A stretch of 33,134 nt of DNA from positions 1 to 33,134 of the forward strand of contig QFOD01000033.1 in the NCBI GenBank assembly GCA_003241055.1, given 5' to 3'. Origin of the DNA: Roseateles depolymerans. Lineage in GTDB: Bacteria; Pseudomonadota; Gammaproteobacteria; Burkholderiales; Burkholderiaceae_C. Of the stretch, positions 24,175-33,134 are shown in pieces. How positions within the stretch are numbered: the first letter of the stretch is position 1; each line of letters begins with the position of its first letter. Below the pieces are notes generated by a model. That model was not told the origin of the DNA, did not search any database, and saw only the letters and a program-made list of their open reading frames with translations. The position numbers were made by a program, and so were the translations under genes.

Positions 24175-27100
24175 ATGACTGCGCTTTCCTCGTTGCTCAA
24201 CCACTACCGCCAGTCCTCCATGTCGGAGCGAGAGAAGGGTACGTACTTCGAAGAGCTCATGCTCTGCTACCTGCGCAACGAGGCAACCTACCGTGATCTG
24301 TACAGCGACGTATGGACCTACGGTGAATGGGCCGCGCTGAACGGGTTGGATAAGCGAGACGCCGGCATCGATCTGGTCGCCAAGACCCACGGTACTGGCG
24401 AGATACACGCCATCCAGTGCAAGCTGTACGCCGAGGACTACCGGCTGCAGAAGAGCGACATCGACAGCTTCTTCACGGCCTCGGGCAAGAAGCCGTTCGT
24501 CCATCGAGTGATCGTCAGCACGACGAACCACTGGAGCACGCACGCCGAAGAAGCTCTGCGTGACCAGCAGCCGCCCGTCAGCAAGATCGACCTGAATGAC
24601 CTGGAGAACAGCCAGATCGACTGGGCCCAGTACCAGCCCAAAGCAGTCCCAGTGCTGAAGGTCAAGAAGCAGCTCCGGCCCCATCAGCAGCAGGCGCTGG
24701 ACGGCGCGCTATCCGGATTGCAGACCGCCGACCGCGGCAAGCTCATCATGGCCTGCGGTACGGGCAAGACCTTCACCAGCCTGAAGATCGCCGAAGCCCT
24801 GGCCGGCAAGGGCAAGCGGGTGCTGTTCCTCGTGCCCAGCCTGTCCCTGCTGTCGCAGACCCTGACCGAGTGGACCCAGGAAAGCACCACGCCGCTGCAC
24901 AACTTCGCCGTTTGCTCGGACAGCGATGTCGGCAAGAAGCGCCAGAAGGACGACGACAGCGTCCAGACCTTCACCCACGAACTGCGCTACCCCGCCACGA
25001 CCGAACCAGGCCGGCTGGCCAGCGAGATGGCCAAGCGGCACGACGCCGCGCACATGAGCGTCGTCTTCAGCACCTACCACTCCATCGACGTCATCCACCG
25101 TGCCCAGCAAGGGCACGGCCTGGCTGACTTCGACCTCATCGTCTGCGACGAGGCTCACCGCACCACGGGCGCTACCTTCGGCGACGAAGACGAGAGCAAC
25201 TTCGTCAAGGTGCACGACGCGGCCTTCATCCGCTCGGCCAAGCGCCTCTACATGACGGCCACGCCGCGCATCTACGGCGACAGCGCCAAGGCCAAGGCCG
25301 AACAGGGCAGCGTGGCGCTGTGCTCGATGGACGACGAGGCCCTGTACGGCCCCGAGCTGCACGTCATCACCTTCTCCGAGGCGGTCCGGCGCGGTCTGTT
25401 GGTGGACTACAAGGTCATCGTGCTCTCGGTAGAGGAGAGCCACGTCAGCCGCCGCATCCAGAGCCTGCTCAAAGACGAGAACAACCAACTCAAGGTGGAC
25501 GACGCCGCCAAGATCATTGGCTGCTGGAAGGCTCTGGCCAAGCAGGGTCTCGCCGAGGATCTGAATGGCGACCACGAAGCCATGAAGCGTGCTGTGGCCT
25601 TCTGCCAGGTTATTGAGGTGAGCAAGGGCGCCAAGACGCACAAGGTCAGCTCCAAGAACATCGCCGGCATGTTCCAGGCGGTGGTAGAGGCGTACCAGGC
25701 GACCGAGGAGGACGATGCTGCCTCGACCCTGGCCTGCGAAGCCGAGCATGTAGACGGCAGCATGAATGCCAGCGAGAAGGAGGCCAAGCTCGCTTGGCTC
25801 AAGGCCGATGCCGCTGAGGACACCTGCCGCATCCTGAGCAATGTGCGCTGCTTGTCCGAAGGTGTTGACGTGCCGGCGTTGGACGCGGTGCTGTTCCTGA
25901 CCCCACGCAATTCCCAAGTGGATGTGGTGCAGTCGGTCGGCCGCGTGATGCGCAACGCCCCGGGCAAGAAGCGCGGCTACGTCGTGCTTCCGGTGGTCAT
26001 CCCCGCCGGCGTGGAGCCGCACGACGCGCTGAATGACAACAAGACCTATGCCGTGGTGTGGCAGGTGCTGCAGGCGCTGCGCTCACACGACGACCGCTTC
26101 GACGCGATGGTCAACAAGCTCGACCTGATCGGCCGTGACACCAGCAAGATGGAAGTCGTCGCCATCACCGACAAGATTCAGAAAAAGGCGGAGAAGCCCA
26201 AGGGGTCGAAGAGCAAGGACGCCGGCAAGGGCGGCTTCACCATCGGGGAGCCGACGCCCAAGCCCTACGGTAAGGAAGCCCAGACATCCCTGCCGTTCGA
26301 AATCGGCGAGATCGAGAAGGCCATCTACGCCAAGCTCGTGCAGAAGGTTGGCAACCGCCACCATTGGGAAGACTGGGCCAACGACATCGCCAAGATCGCC
26401 CGCACCCACATCGATCGCATCACGGCCATCGTTGAAGACCCGGCCAATGAGAAGGAGCGCGCCGCGTTCAACACCTTCGCCGGAGAGCTGCGCGACGACC
26501 TGAACGGCAGCATCAGCGACGGCGAGGTCATCGAGATGCTGGCCCAGCACCTCATCACCAAGCCAGTCTTCGATGCCCTCTTTGAGGATTACAGCTTCGC
26601 CCAGCACAACCCGATGTCGCTGGCCATGCAGGGCGTTCTGGACGTGCTGCAGGAGCACCGGCTGGACAAGGAAGCTGACACTCTCCAGCGGTTCTACGAC
26701 AGTGTGAAGCTGCGTGTCGAGGGCATTGACAGCGCGTCCGGCAAGCAGAAGATCGTCGTCGAGCTGTACGACAAGTTCTTCACCAATGCGTTCCCTCGGC
26801 TTCGCGAAAAGCTGGGTATCGTATATACCCCTGTGGAAGTGGTGGACTTCATTATCCACAGCATCGCCCATATTCTGGAGACCGAGTTTGGCCAGACGTT
26901 GGGCAACAAAGGTGTCCACATCATCGACCCCTTCACGGGTACCGGCACCTTCATCACCCGGCTGCTGCAAAGTGGCCTGATTGCGCCGGAGCACCTGCCC
27001 CACAAGTACAAGCACGAAATCCATGCCAACGAGCTGGTGCTATTGGCCTACTACATCGCTGCCATCAACATCGAGGCGGTCTACCACGGCATCGTCGGCG

Positions 27101-29076
27101 GAAAGTACCAGCCGTTCGAGGGCATCTGCCTGACCGACACCTTCCAGATGTATGAAAAGGAAGACCTCGTCGATGCGCTGCTGGTGGACAACAGCGCGCG
27201 GCGCAAGCGGCAGAAGAAGCTAGACATCCGGGTCGTCATCGGCAACCCGCCCTATTCGGATGGCCAAGAAAGCGCAAACGACATCAACGAGAATATCGAA
27301 TACCCGCAGCTTGATGCGCGCATTCGTGGCACCTATGCCGAGCGCTCCGACATCCGAATGGTTCGGTCGCTGTACAACAGCTACATTCGTGCGATTAGGT
27401 GGGCGAGCGACCGAATCGGCAATGCTGGAGTCATTGGATTCGTAACCAACGCTGGGTTTCTGAATGCCATCTCATCAGACGGTATGCGCCGTTGCTTGGC
27501 GGATGAGTTCAGCAGCATCTACGTGTTTCATCTTCGTGGGAATCAGCGTACATCCGGAGAACTCTCTCGCAGAGAGGGCGGCAAGATATTTGGTAGCGGG
27601 AGCCGTGCGCCAATTGCCATCTCGATTCTCGTCAAGAATCCAGCGGCAAAGCTGCAGGGCCAAATCTATTTCAACGACATCGGCGACTACCTCAGTAAGG
27701 AAGAAAAGCTTTCAAAGGTTCATGCGTATCGAGACATCAGCGGAATAACCGAAGTTGGTGGCTGGCAGCACATCACACCAGATGCTCATGGCGATTGGTT
27801 CAAACAGCGTGACACGGATTTCGCCGCACACATTGCTTTGGGGGACAAGAAGGGCCAGCAGGCTCGCCTGTTCGAGCGGTTCTCCAATGGTGTGAAGAGT
27901 AATCGCGACCCCTGGGTGTTCAACTGTTCTAAGTCGCGCCTCCAAGAGAACGTGGATCGCATGTCAGCCTTCTTCAACGAGGAGGCTCGGCGCTTTGCTG
28001 CATCGAAGCAGGACGGCCGAGCTCCTGAGGTCGATTCGTTTATCAGAGTTGACCGGAGCCAGATCAGTTGGGCCGATGACCTGAAGCGCTGGCTTGGCGC
28101 AGGGCGGACACTGTCGGTGGACGTCGAAGCCTTCGTACCAAGTCTTTACAGGCCGTTTGCCAAGCAATGGCTCTACATGGATCGCCGGTACTTGTGGAGT
28201 CTCTACCTGATTCCTCAAATGCTGCCCAACGCAGGCACAGGCAACCGGCTGATTTGCATGTCCAGTCCAGGAAGCAAGGGTGAATTCAGCGTACTGATGA
28301 CCGATGTAGTTCCGAGTCTGCACATGGCAGATATGGCGGGCTGCCAATGCTTTCCACTCTATGTATTTGACGCCGAGGCGGACGATGTGAGAGGGCAGCA
28401 GTCGCTCAATCTGGATGAAGGGGCCAAGATCGCCGTGCCGAAGCGCCGCGATGGCCTGACTGACGAAGGCTTGGCCCACGTCAAGGCGGCCTATCCCGGC
28501 GAGCCCATCGCGAAGGAGGACGTTTTCTACTACATCTACGGCCTGCTTCACTCGCCCGACTACCGCGAGCGCTTCGCCGACAACCTGGCCAAGGAGCTGC
28601 CGCGCATCCCGCGTGTGAAGACTGCATCCGACTTCTGGGCCTTCTCCCAGGCCGGCCGCAAGCTGGCTGACCTCCACCTGAACTACGAGAGCGCCGAGCC
28701 TTATCCGCTGAAGATCGACAGTGGCGGCAAGAAGCTCACCGACGCCGACTACCGCGTCGAGAAGATGCGCTACGGCAAGGGCAAAGGCAAGGACAAGGAC
28801 CTGACGACCCTGCACTACAACGACCGAATCACCTTGACCGGCATCCCGCTGGAAGCCTACGACTACGTCGTCAACGGCAAGCCGGCCCTGGACTGGGTGG
28901 TCGAGCGCCAGGGCGTCAAGACTGACAAGGACAGCGGCATCGTCAACGATGCGAACGACTGGGCGGTCGAGACCATGGGCAACCCCCGTTACCCTCTGGA
29001 GTTGTTCCAGCGAGTGGTCACGGTCAGCATCGAGACGATGAAGATCGTGCGGGCTCTGCCCACGCTGAAGTTGTAG
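24175..29076 (+). CDS. type ISP restriction-modification enzyme (LlaGI/LlaBIII-like)
   Basis: 1633 residues from ATG at 24175; TTG at 24121 is an alternative. The family opening is SEREKGTYFEELML (residues 17-30). Domains in order: Mrr-like nuclease with RDAGIDLVAK and HAIQCKLY (D66, Q81-x-K83); SF2 helicase/translocase with MACGTGKT (192-199), CDEAH (324-328), MTATPRIYGD, and SVGRVMRNAPGKKRGY (motif VI); linker; N6-adenine methyltransferase with DPFTGTGTF (918-926) and NPPYS (1024-1028); then the target-recognition region to the end. Known: type ISP enzymes methylate one strand of an asymmetric site, translocate from unmodified sites with ATP and cut when two converge. The chain is full length with all motifs intact. 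It needs no separate methylase or specificity subunit. Confidence 0.93.
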   Translation: MTALSSLLNHYRQSSMSEREKGTYFEELMLCYLRNEATYRDLYSDVWTYGEWAALNGLDKRDAGIDLVAKTHGTGEIHAIQCKLYAEDYRLQKSDIDSFFTASGKKPFVHRVIVSTTNHWSTHAEEALRDQQPPVSKIDLNDLENSQIDWAQYQPKAVPVLKVKKQLRPHQQQALDGALSGLQTADRGKLIMACGTGKTFTSLKIAEALAGKGKRVLFLVPSLSLLSQTLTEWTQESTTPLHNFAVCSDSDVGKKRQKDDDSVQTFTHELRYPATTEPGRLASEMAKRHDAAHMSVVFSTYHSIDVIHRAQQGHGLADFDLIVCDEAHRTTGATFGDEDESNFVKVHDAAFIRSAKRLYMTATPRIYGDSAKAKAEQGSVALCSMDDEALYGPELHVITFSEAVRRGLLVDYKVIVLSVEESHVSRRIQSLLKDENNQLKVDDAAKIIGCWKALAKQGLAEDLNGDHEAMKRAVAFCQVIEVSKGAKTHKVSSKNIAGMFQAVVEAYQATEEDDAASTLACEAEHVDGSMNASEKEAKLAWLKADAAEDTCRILSNVRCLSEGVDVPALDAVLFLTPRNSQVDVVQSVGRVMRNAPGKKRGYVVLPVVIPAGVEPHDALNDNKTYAVVWQVLQALRSHDDRFDAMVNKLDLIGRDTSKMEVVAITDKIQKKAEKPKGSKSKDAGKGGFTIGEPTPKPYGKEAQTSLPFEIGEIEKAIYAKLVQKVGNRHHWEDWANDIAKIARTHIDRITAIVEDPANEKERAAFNTFAGELRDDLNGSISDGEVIEMLAQHLITKPVFDALFEDYSFAQHNPMSLAMQGVLDVLQEHRLDKEADTLQRFYDSVKLRVEGIDSASGKQKIVVELYDKFFTNAFPRLREKLGIVYTPVEVVDFIIHSIAHILETEFGQTLGNKGVHIIDPFTGTGTFITRLLQSGLIAPEHLPHKYKHEIHANELVLLAYYIAAINIEAVYHGIVGGKYQPFEGICLTDTFQMYEKEDLVDALLVDNSARRKRQKKLDIRVVIGNPPYSDGQESANDINENIEYPQLDARIRGTYAERSDIRMVRSLYNSYIRAIRWASDRIGNAGVIGFVTNAGFLNAISSDGMRRCLADEFSSIYVFHLRGNQRTSGELSRREGGKIFGSGSRAPIAISILVKNPAAKLQGQIYFNDIGDYLSKEEKLSKVHAYRDISGITEVGGWQHITPDAHGDWFKQRDTDFAAHIALGDKKGQQARLFERFSNGVKSNRDPWVFNCSKSRLQENVDRMSAFFNEEARRFAASKQDGRAPEVDSFIRVDRSQISWADDLKRWLGAGRTLSVDVEAFVPSLYRPFAKQWLYMDRRYLWSLYLIPQMLPNAGTGNRLICMSSPGSKGEFSVLMTDVVPSLHMADMAGCQCFPLYVFDAEADDVRGQQSLNLDEGAKIAVPKRRDGLTDEGLAHVKAAYPGEPIAKEDVFYYIYGLLHSPDYRERFADNLAKELPRIPRVKTASDFWAFSQAGRKLADLHLNYESAEPYPLKIDSGGKKLTDADYRVEKMRYGKGKGKDKDLTTLHYNDRITLTGIPLEAYDYVVNGKPALDWVVERQGVKTDKDSGIVNDANDWAVETMGNPRYPLELFQRVVTVSIETMKIVRALPTLKL

Positions 29077-29163
29077 TCTGACGCGCCTAGCCCCACCCCT
29101 TCAAAACCCAGCGGTCGCCGCGTTCGGCGCAGAAACTTCAGCTAGCAATTTGCGAAGGGCTCC

Positions 29164-30357
29164 ATGGCGACCAAACCCATCACGCAATTTTTCCTGGACC
29201 TGAAGCTTCCCCTCAAGAATGCCCGCTGGTCCTGGGGTGCGCAGCACGAGCGGACGATCTTGCTGCGAACGTGGGCAGACGAGTTTTCGTCACGCGACAA
29301 GCGTGTCGTAGTGCTGCGGGAGCCAGCTGGCTATCAAGACCGCGAGTCCTACGGGCTGGACGAAAGAATCCGGCATCTGCGCACCTTGTGGGCGGGTGGA
29401 GTCGCCGGCTACAGCGTCATTGCAACGGCCAAGGCCACGGATGTGCCCAAGCGGGAAATCAAAGAGTACCGCGACGACAAGGTCTTTGTGATTGACCGGC
29501 TTGAACTTCGTGCTGACGGGGCCATCGTGGCGGTCCTCGGAAGCATGGTGGCGATCGAAGAACTCGAAACTCACCAGGCACAGCATGTCACTGCGCCGGC
29601 TGAGGGCCTCTTCCCAGTGGACGTGCTTGAGACGGGCATGTCCACGGACAGCTACAAGGAAAAGCTGCCGGCTTTACGTGACTGGCTCATTGAGGTGGCG
29701 CGCCGAGAGGGCTACGTCACCTATGCCGAGGTCATGGACCGCTTCGGACTCATCTTCTTCGCGCTCCGAACGGCGATGAGTAAGCTAGGGCAACAGTCAG
29801 CCGGCAATGGCGAGCCCATCTTGACTGCGCTGATCGTAGACAAGGAAACGCTTCGCTGTTCCGATGGTCTTGCGGATGAGTTTGGAGTCGTTGACGACCA
29901 GGCGGAGCGTCGCAGGCTGTACGAGTACTGGGCCTTGCCTAAGGGCGGCGCCGGGCACATCACTGAGCCAGTACCCACGCTGCCCACCGTCGATCCCGAT
30001 TCGCTGGAAGAGCGAGCAAAGCGGTTTGCACAGGTCGAGGTACGTACCCAACAAGGTGCGTTCCGCAAGGCGGTCTTTTTGGCCTGTGGTGGGCGTTGTG
30101 TCGTCAGTGGATGCCGCATTCCCGAGGCTCTAGAGGCAGCTCACCTGGAAGGGCGCAATTGGAGGGACGGACAAAACGCGGCGTCCGACGGCATCCTGCT
30201 GCGCCGGGACTTGCACGCGTTGTACGACGCGGGACTGCTCTCGTTCACAGAGGACATGCAGGTGCGGCTGAGCCCGGCCATTCGCGAACACTATGGCGCC
30301 TTCGAGGGAGTCGTGCTTACTGCTAGACCAGCAATAGAGGCCCAGGTGACACCATGA
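29164..30357 (+). CDS. HNH endonuclease with N-terminal putative modified-DNA-binding domain
   Basis: 397 residues from ATG at 29164, with GAAGGG 4 bp upstream. C-terminal HNH domain: GGRCVVSGCRIPEALEAAH (zinc-type Cys312/Cys317, His327), SDGILLRRDLHALYD (His351), as in restriction-type HNH nucleases. A middle domain (about 165-260; YVTYAEVMDRFG, EPILTALIVDKET, RRRLYEYW) recurs in other HNH restriction-like proteins. The N-terminal ~135 residues (HLRTLWAGGVAGYSVIATAK; KVFVIDRLEL) may be a PUA/EVE/SRA-like reader of modified bases; I infer this from layout only. It follows the ISP gene by 87 bp on the same strand, so cotranscription is possible. It could act as a type IV nuclease against modified DNA, which would complement the ISP enzyme. 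Confidence 0.82.
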   Translation: MATKPITQFFLDLKLPLKNARWSWGAQHERTILLRTWADEFSSRDKRVVVLREPAGYQDRESYGLDERIRHLRTLWAGGVAGYSVIATAKATDVPKREIKEYRDDKVFVIDRLELRADGAIVAVLGSMVAIEELETHQAQHVTAPAEGLFPVDVLETGMSTDSYKEKLPALRDWLIEVARREGYVTYAEVMDRFGLIFFALRTAMSKLGQQSAGNGEPILTALIVDKETLRCSDGLADEFGVVDDQAERRRLYEYWALPKGGAGHITEPVPTLPTVDPDSLEERAKRFAQVEVRTQQGAFRKAVFLACGGRCVVSGCRIPEALEAAHLEGRNWRDGQNAASDGILLRRDLHALYDAGLLSFTEDMQVRLSPAIREHYGAFEGVVLTARPAIEAQVTP

Positions 30358-30393
30358 TTCCTGGTACCCGTAATGCTGGAGGCTACGAAGGGA

Positions 30394-33000
30394 CTACCTC
30401 TTTCCCTCTCGCCGGGTCACCACGGATTTCCGCCAGGCTTCGAGCGCATTGATGTCCTTCTCCATCTCATCGGGCGAAGGGGGGGCAACATTTGCTTCTT
30501 GTGCGCCGTCATGGCCAGTGTAGTTCGAGCATCGGGACATCCCAGCCGTGATGGCAGTCACGTCATCAGGTTCAACGGTGACCTTCTTCAATCGGTTCGT
30601 CTCCACGCCCTTGCGGAAACGAAGGACGACCTCGTGGAACAGGACTTCTTCCACTCCGCGCTCCCAAGCCATCCGTAGGTCGTTGTAAAGGTCCCGGGCG
30701 AGAAGTCGGTAGCCGGCTTGGTCCCCGGCCTTGAACCTGCGTGCACACTCCACCTGCTTGTTGCGTAGGATGCCAACGCGCTGGGACACGTTCGCACCCG
30801 CAAAAGGCAACGTCTCCTCGGCAACGCCAAAGCCCTCTGGTGTCTGGTTCAAGGTCAGTGCTTTCGGGACGAGCCCGAGTGCGGTGGCCTCGAACATGAG
30901 AACGTTGAGGAAGAAGATATCGTGCGTGAAGACGACGACCTGCCGCTCCTGGGCTTCTGCCGCAATTCGCCGCGCGACCCGTTCCCGACGCGCGTGGTCG
31001 AGTGACGAGACAGGATCGTCGAAAACGATGCCGCCCTTGCCCTTGCCCTTGCTGAGTCTGACTTCAGCAAGGAAAGCCGCGATGGCAATAGCGCGCTGTT
31101 CACCTTCGCTCAGGATGTCCTGGGGAACGGCGCCGCTTTCGGACTTCAGGACCAGCTTAAACGTAGTCTTCGCCTTGGTCGATGAGGGCTGCATGGCAAC
31201 GCTGATGCCATTTACACCCAGTGCTGCCAACTCCTCGCTCAAGGCTGCTGCCACCTCGTCAGTCGCCATGGTGTTGGTTAGCTCGGTCGACTTTCGAGAG
31301 ATTGCCGTCGTGCTGGTTGCTGCAAGGCACTCAGCAAGCTTGGCACTCGTTAGAAATCGGTCGACAGCTTCAAGCGCCACCGTCTTGAGCTCTGCGAGCT
31401 GTCGGCGTGCCTGGAGTTCTGCCAAGTCCTTTTCCATCTTGGCCCGGGCTGCCGCATCCTGGGACTGGTCGAGTTTGACGGCGGCCTCGCGCCAGGCAGC
31501 CGCAATCTTGGCAAGCGCCTCTTGAGGGCTAACCGGAAGCGCAGGAATCTGGTCCCAGGGATTGCCGGAATCAGGCTTCGCGGCTTCGCGTACGGCATCA
31601 CGACGCGCTCTCAGCGCCTTCTGAAACTCCGTGCATGAATCCACCAGCTCCGGACTCGCCTCCAGATCGTGGGTCAGAGTCTCATCGAAGTTCAGCTCAA
31701 GCTGAGCATCCACTACAGCCTTGAAGGCGGTTATGGCGTCCTTGCGGGCCTTGTCCGCAGCCTTCGTGGCTTCGCCTCCGATGAACTCGTCAAACGCAAT
31801 GAGACGAGCGGCACCAGCCTCACCGACTTGGTTCTGGCATAGCGGGCAACGTGCCTCTCCAGAGAGGCGGGGAAAGGCATGAACAGTGTGCGAGGTCACA
31901 CAGAACTGCCGCGCAGCCCTGAACATCTCGAGCCAAAGATCGTCACCGGTGCCGTCGAGGGTGTCCATCTCCTTGAACCGTTGCGCCACTACCAGCGCAA
32001 CACTCTTGGCCTGATTGGACTTGTCGACAAGTTCGTGGAGGCTATCGATCTTCGGCTGTGCAACGACGGCAATCGCAGCCTCGATTCGCTGGACCAAAGC
32101 ATCAACACGACCCGCCTTCAAGCGCAGATCGGCGGCGCGCCGCTTCGGGTCTGCTTCGCCTAAAGTCTTGACGAGGCTGTCTAGCTGCGCCAGTTCTTCA
32201 CCTGACAGGGTCGTTAGCCGTTCGATGTCCTCTTTGCGTGTCTTGGCGGAAAGCCCCTTTGCAAGAAGACCTGCCTGCGTAGGACTCAGTGCAAGCTTGG
32301 CAAACGGTTCAACGTTGGGCTTGGCGGCACGCTGCTCCTGCTGAACACGCTCTTTCAGCCAGGCGCATACCTTGGCGAGGCCTTCCAAGATGTCGAGACC
32401 ATAGGGGACGTAGGAAAAGTCACCTTGGTTGTCGACGTATGCGCGAGCGCAGCGCGAGTCAAAGATTGCAATGCTAGACAGCTCGACCGGCGCTGCCTGT
32501 CCATCAGTCCATTGGTATTCAGCTGGTTCGCCATCGACGAGAGCATCGAAGCCAGCCGTTGCCGCTCCGGCCAGGACTGGGTGCTTGTAGGCGTTAGGGC
32601 GAATTGGCTCGGACTGGTCTCGTGCGCGGCAGGCCTTCTTAAGTACTCGGGTGTACCCAGATTTTCCGACACCGTTGTCGCCATAGATGCTCGTCAACCC
32701 GGTTGGGGCCAAGGGAAGCACCTTCCCCGGCGCCAACGCGTTGACGTACTGGAGGTTCTTGATCGAAGTGATTTGGACGATCGGCTGACCGGCCTGAGGC
32801 GACGCAACTTGCTCTGTGGTCAGCTTGCGTGTGTCACGACCGAGAAGATCCGGGATTCCGTGGGTATCCAGAAGCAACGCGAGGATGTCCTCGAGGTCTT
32901 CCGCCGTTGGAACCGGTCGCTCGTAGAGAACAGCGACCGCGTGCTGCTGCCAAGTCGGCAGTTTCTCAGACCACTTCTGAATCTCACTGAGGATCGTCAT
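30394..33000 (-). CDS. AAA/SMC-like ATPase with zinc-hook motif, RloC/PrrC-like candidate
   Basis: 868 residues from ATG at 33000, with GGGAGGG about 7 bp upstream. ABC/Rad50-type ATPase: Walker A YGDNGVGKS (106-114), signature LSEGEQRAIAIAAFLAE (630-646), Walker B GIVFDDPVSSLDHA (657-670) and a switch-type VVVFTHD. Between them are coiled coils interrupted by CPLC (385-388), as at a Rad50/RloC zinc hook. The C-terminal ~90 residues contain WERGVEEVLFHEVV (R781, E785) and RCSNYTGH (R823-x6-H830), a HEPN-like pattern. Known: RloC and PrrC join an ABC ATPase to a tRNA anticodon nuclease; RloC has a zinc hook. I infer a DNA-damage or nucleotide-sensing suicide RNase, the ATPase assignment being firm and the RNase assignment tentative. 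Convergent with the HNH gene, 36 bp apart. Confidence 0.85.
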   Translation of the reverse strand: MTILSEIQKWSEKLPTWQQHAVAVLYERPVPTAEDLEDILALLLDTHGIPDLLGRDTRKLTTEQVASPQAGQPIVQITSIKNLQYVNALAPGKVLPLAPTGLTSIYGDNGVGKSGYTRVLKKACRARDQSEPIRPNAYKHPVLAGAATAGFDALVDGEPAEYQWTDGQAAPVELSSIAIFDSRCARAYVDNQGDFSYVPYGLDILEGLAKVCAWLKERVQQEQRAAKPNVEPFAKLALSPTQAGLLAKGLSAKTRKEDIERLTTLSGEELAQLDSLVKTLGEADPKRRAADLRLKAGRVDALVQRIEAAIAVVAQPKIDSLHELVDKSNQAKSVALVVAQRFKEMDTLDGTGDDLWLEMFRAARQFCVTSHTVHAFPRLSGEARCPLCQNQVGEAGAARLIAFDEFIGGEATKAADKARKDAITAFKAVVDAQLELNFDETLTHDLEASPELVDSCTEFQKALRARRDAVREAAKPDSGNPWDQIPALPVSPQEALAKIAAAWREAAVKLDQSQDAAARAKMEKDLAELQARRQLAELKTVALEAVDRFLTSAKLAECLAATSTTAISRKSTELTNTMATDEVAAALSEELAALGVNGISVAMQPSSTKAKTTFKLVLKSESGAVPQDILSEGEQRAIAIAAFLAEVRLSKGKGKGGIVFDDPVSSLDHARRERVARRIAAEAQERQVVVFTHDIFFLNVLMFEATALGLVPKALTLNQTPEGFGVAEETLPFAGANVSQRVGILRNKQVECARRFKAGDQAGYRLLARDLYNDLRMAWERGVEEVLFHEVVLRFRKGVETNRLKKVTVEPDDVTAITAGMSRCSNYTGHDGAQEANVAPPSPDEMEKDINALEAWRKSVVTRREGKR

Positions 33001-33134
33001 AAGCAGCCCTCCCAGGCCTGCACATTGGTCTTTGACCTAAGGAAGGTCTGAAAAATTCACATCCAGTGCGAGTACCGGCGGGACCACATTGATGCATTCG
33101 AATTCGGTCGCTCGATGCGTTCCAAAGGCTCCAT
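33001..33134. other. upstream region of the ATPase gene at the window edge
   Basis: Holds the ribosome-binding site of the minus-strand ATPase gene and a small inverted repeat GACCT-N5-AGGTC (about 33033-33047). A minus-strand frame of about 25 codons enters from the right edge and stops at 33057. It may be the end of a neighbouring gene or chance. No confident promoter. Confidence 0.3.

Noticed and set aside
24709..26022. 437-codon minus-strand open frame
   Set aside because: Antisense to the helicase domain of the ISP enzyme; composition (Val/Leu/Gly/His-rich) typical of a shadow frame.
1..33134. CRISPR array or cas genes that would make the Tn7-like module a CAST
   Set aside because: No regularly spaced repeats with unique spacers and no Cas motif seen; the repeats at 785-1006 are too few and too diverged.
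1..33134. tRNA or rRNA genes as insertion targets
   Set aside because: No cloverleaf with TTC-A arm or rRNA-like stretch noticed; cannot be excluded without a dedicated scan.

Overview
The window looks like a defence island from a GC-rich (roughly 60% G+C by eye) Gram-negative bacterium. The codon usage and gene families suggest a proteobacterium, possibly Burkholderiales. This is inferred from composition and gene type only, because no rRNA, tRNA or housekeeping gene was found. All names come from reading motifs and architecture, with no database search.

Layout, left to right. (1) 59-571 (-): the N-terminal piece of an SNF2/RapA-type helicase resembling DpdE, broken off before its helicase core. 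(2) 572-1013: no gene, but two sets of imperfect direct repeats that look like the ends of a mobile element. (3) 1014-2647 (-): a small cysteine-rich protein and a winged-helix/WYL regulator of the BrxR/CapW kind, divergent from (4) 2787-9536 (+): a complete type I Wadjet operon, jetA-jetB-jetC-jetD, with all genes overlapping. (5) 9740-13323 (+): an OLD-family ATPase/Toprim nuclease followed by a UvrD-like helicase, the Gabija (GajA/GajB, class 2 OLD) arrangement. (6) 13359-15684: an unrecognised cluster. On the minus strand it has a 175-aa protein, an antitoxin-like HTH protein and an overlapping HExxH metallopeptidase. On the plus strand, divergent from these, is a C-protein-like HTH regulator. 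The shared promoter region carries two C-box-like half sites, but there are no restriction or methylase genes beside it.

(7) 15701-22890 (-): a tightly packed Tn7-like transposition operon, tnsA-tnsB-tnsC-tniQ-tniQ/tnsD-like, with a small zinc-ribbon gene last. The key residues of TnsA, the DDE residues of TnsB (D-D-35-E) and the Walker motifs of TnsC are visible. No cas gene or CRISPR array is present. (8) 23133-24124: an Xre regulator (-) and a short Arc/ribbon-helix-helix protein (+), separated by about 360 bp holding several perfect palindromes. (9) 24175-30357 (+): a single-chain type ISP restriction-modification enzyme of the LlaGI/LlaBIII sort (Mrr-like nuclease, SF2 helicase, N6-adenine methylase, target recognition), then an HNH endonuclease. 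(10) 30394-33000 (-), convergent: an 868-aa AAA/SMC-like ATPase with a CPLC zinc-hook motif and a C-terminal R-x6-H motif, reminiscent of RloC/PrrC-type suicide RNases.

How the parts fit. Wadjet cleaves plasmids by loop extrusion, Gabija-type pairs nick or degrade DNA, the ISP enzyme restricts unmethylated DNA, and the RloC-like ATPase may act as a late RNA-targeting back-up. The tns operon could have brought in part of this as cargo. By Tn7 convention tnsA sits nearest one transposon end, so cargo would lie to the left of 15701, but no transposon end could be fixed with confidence. The best candidate for something undescribed is cluster (6).
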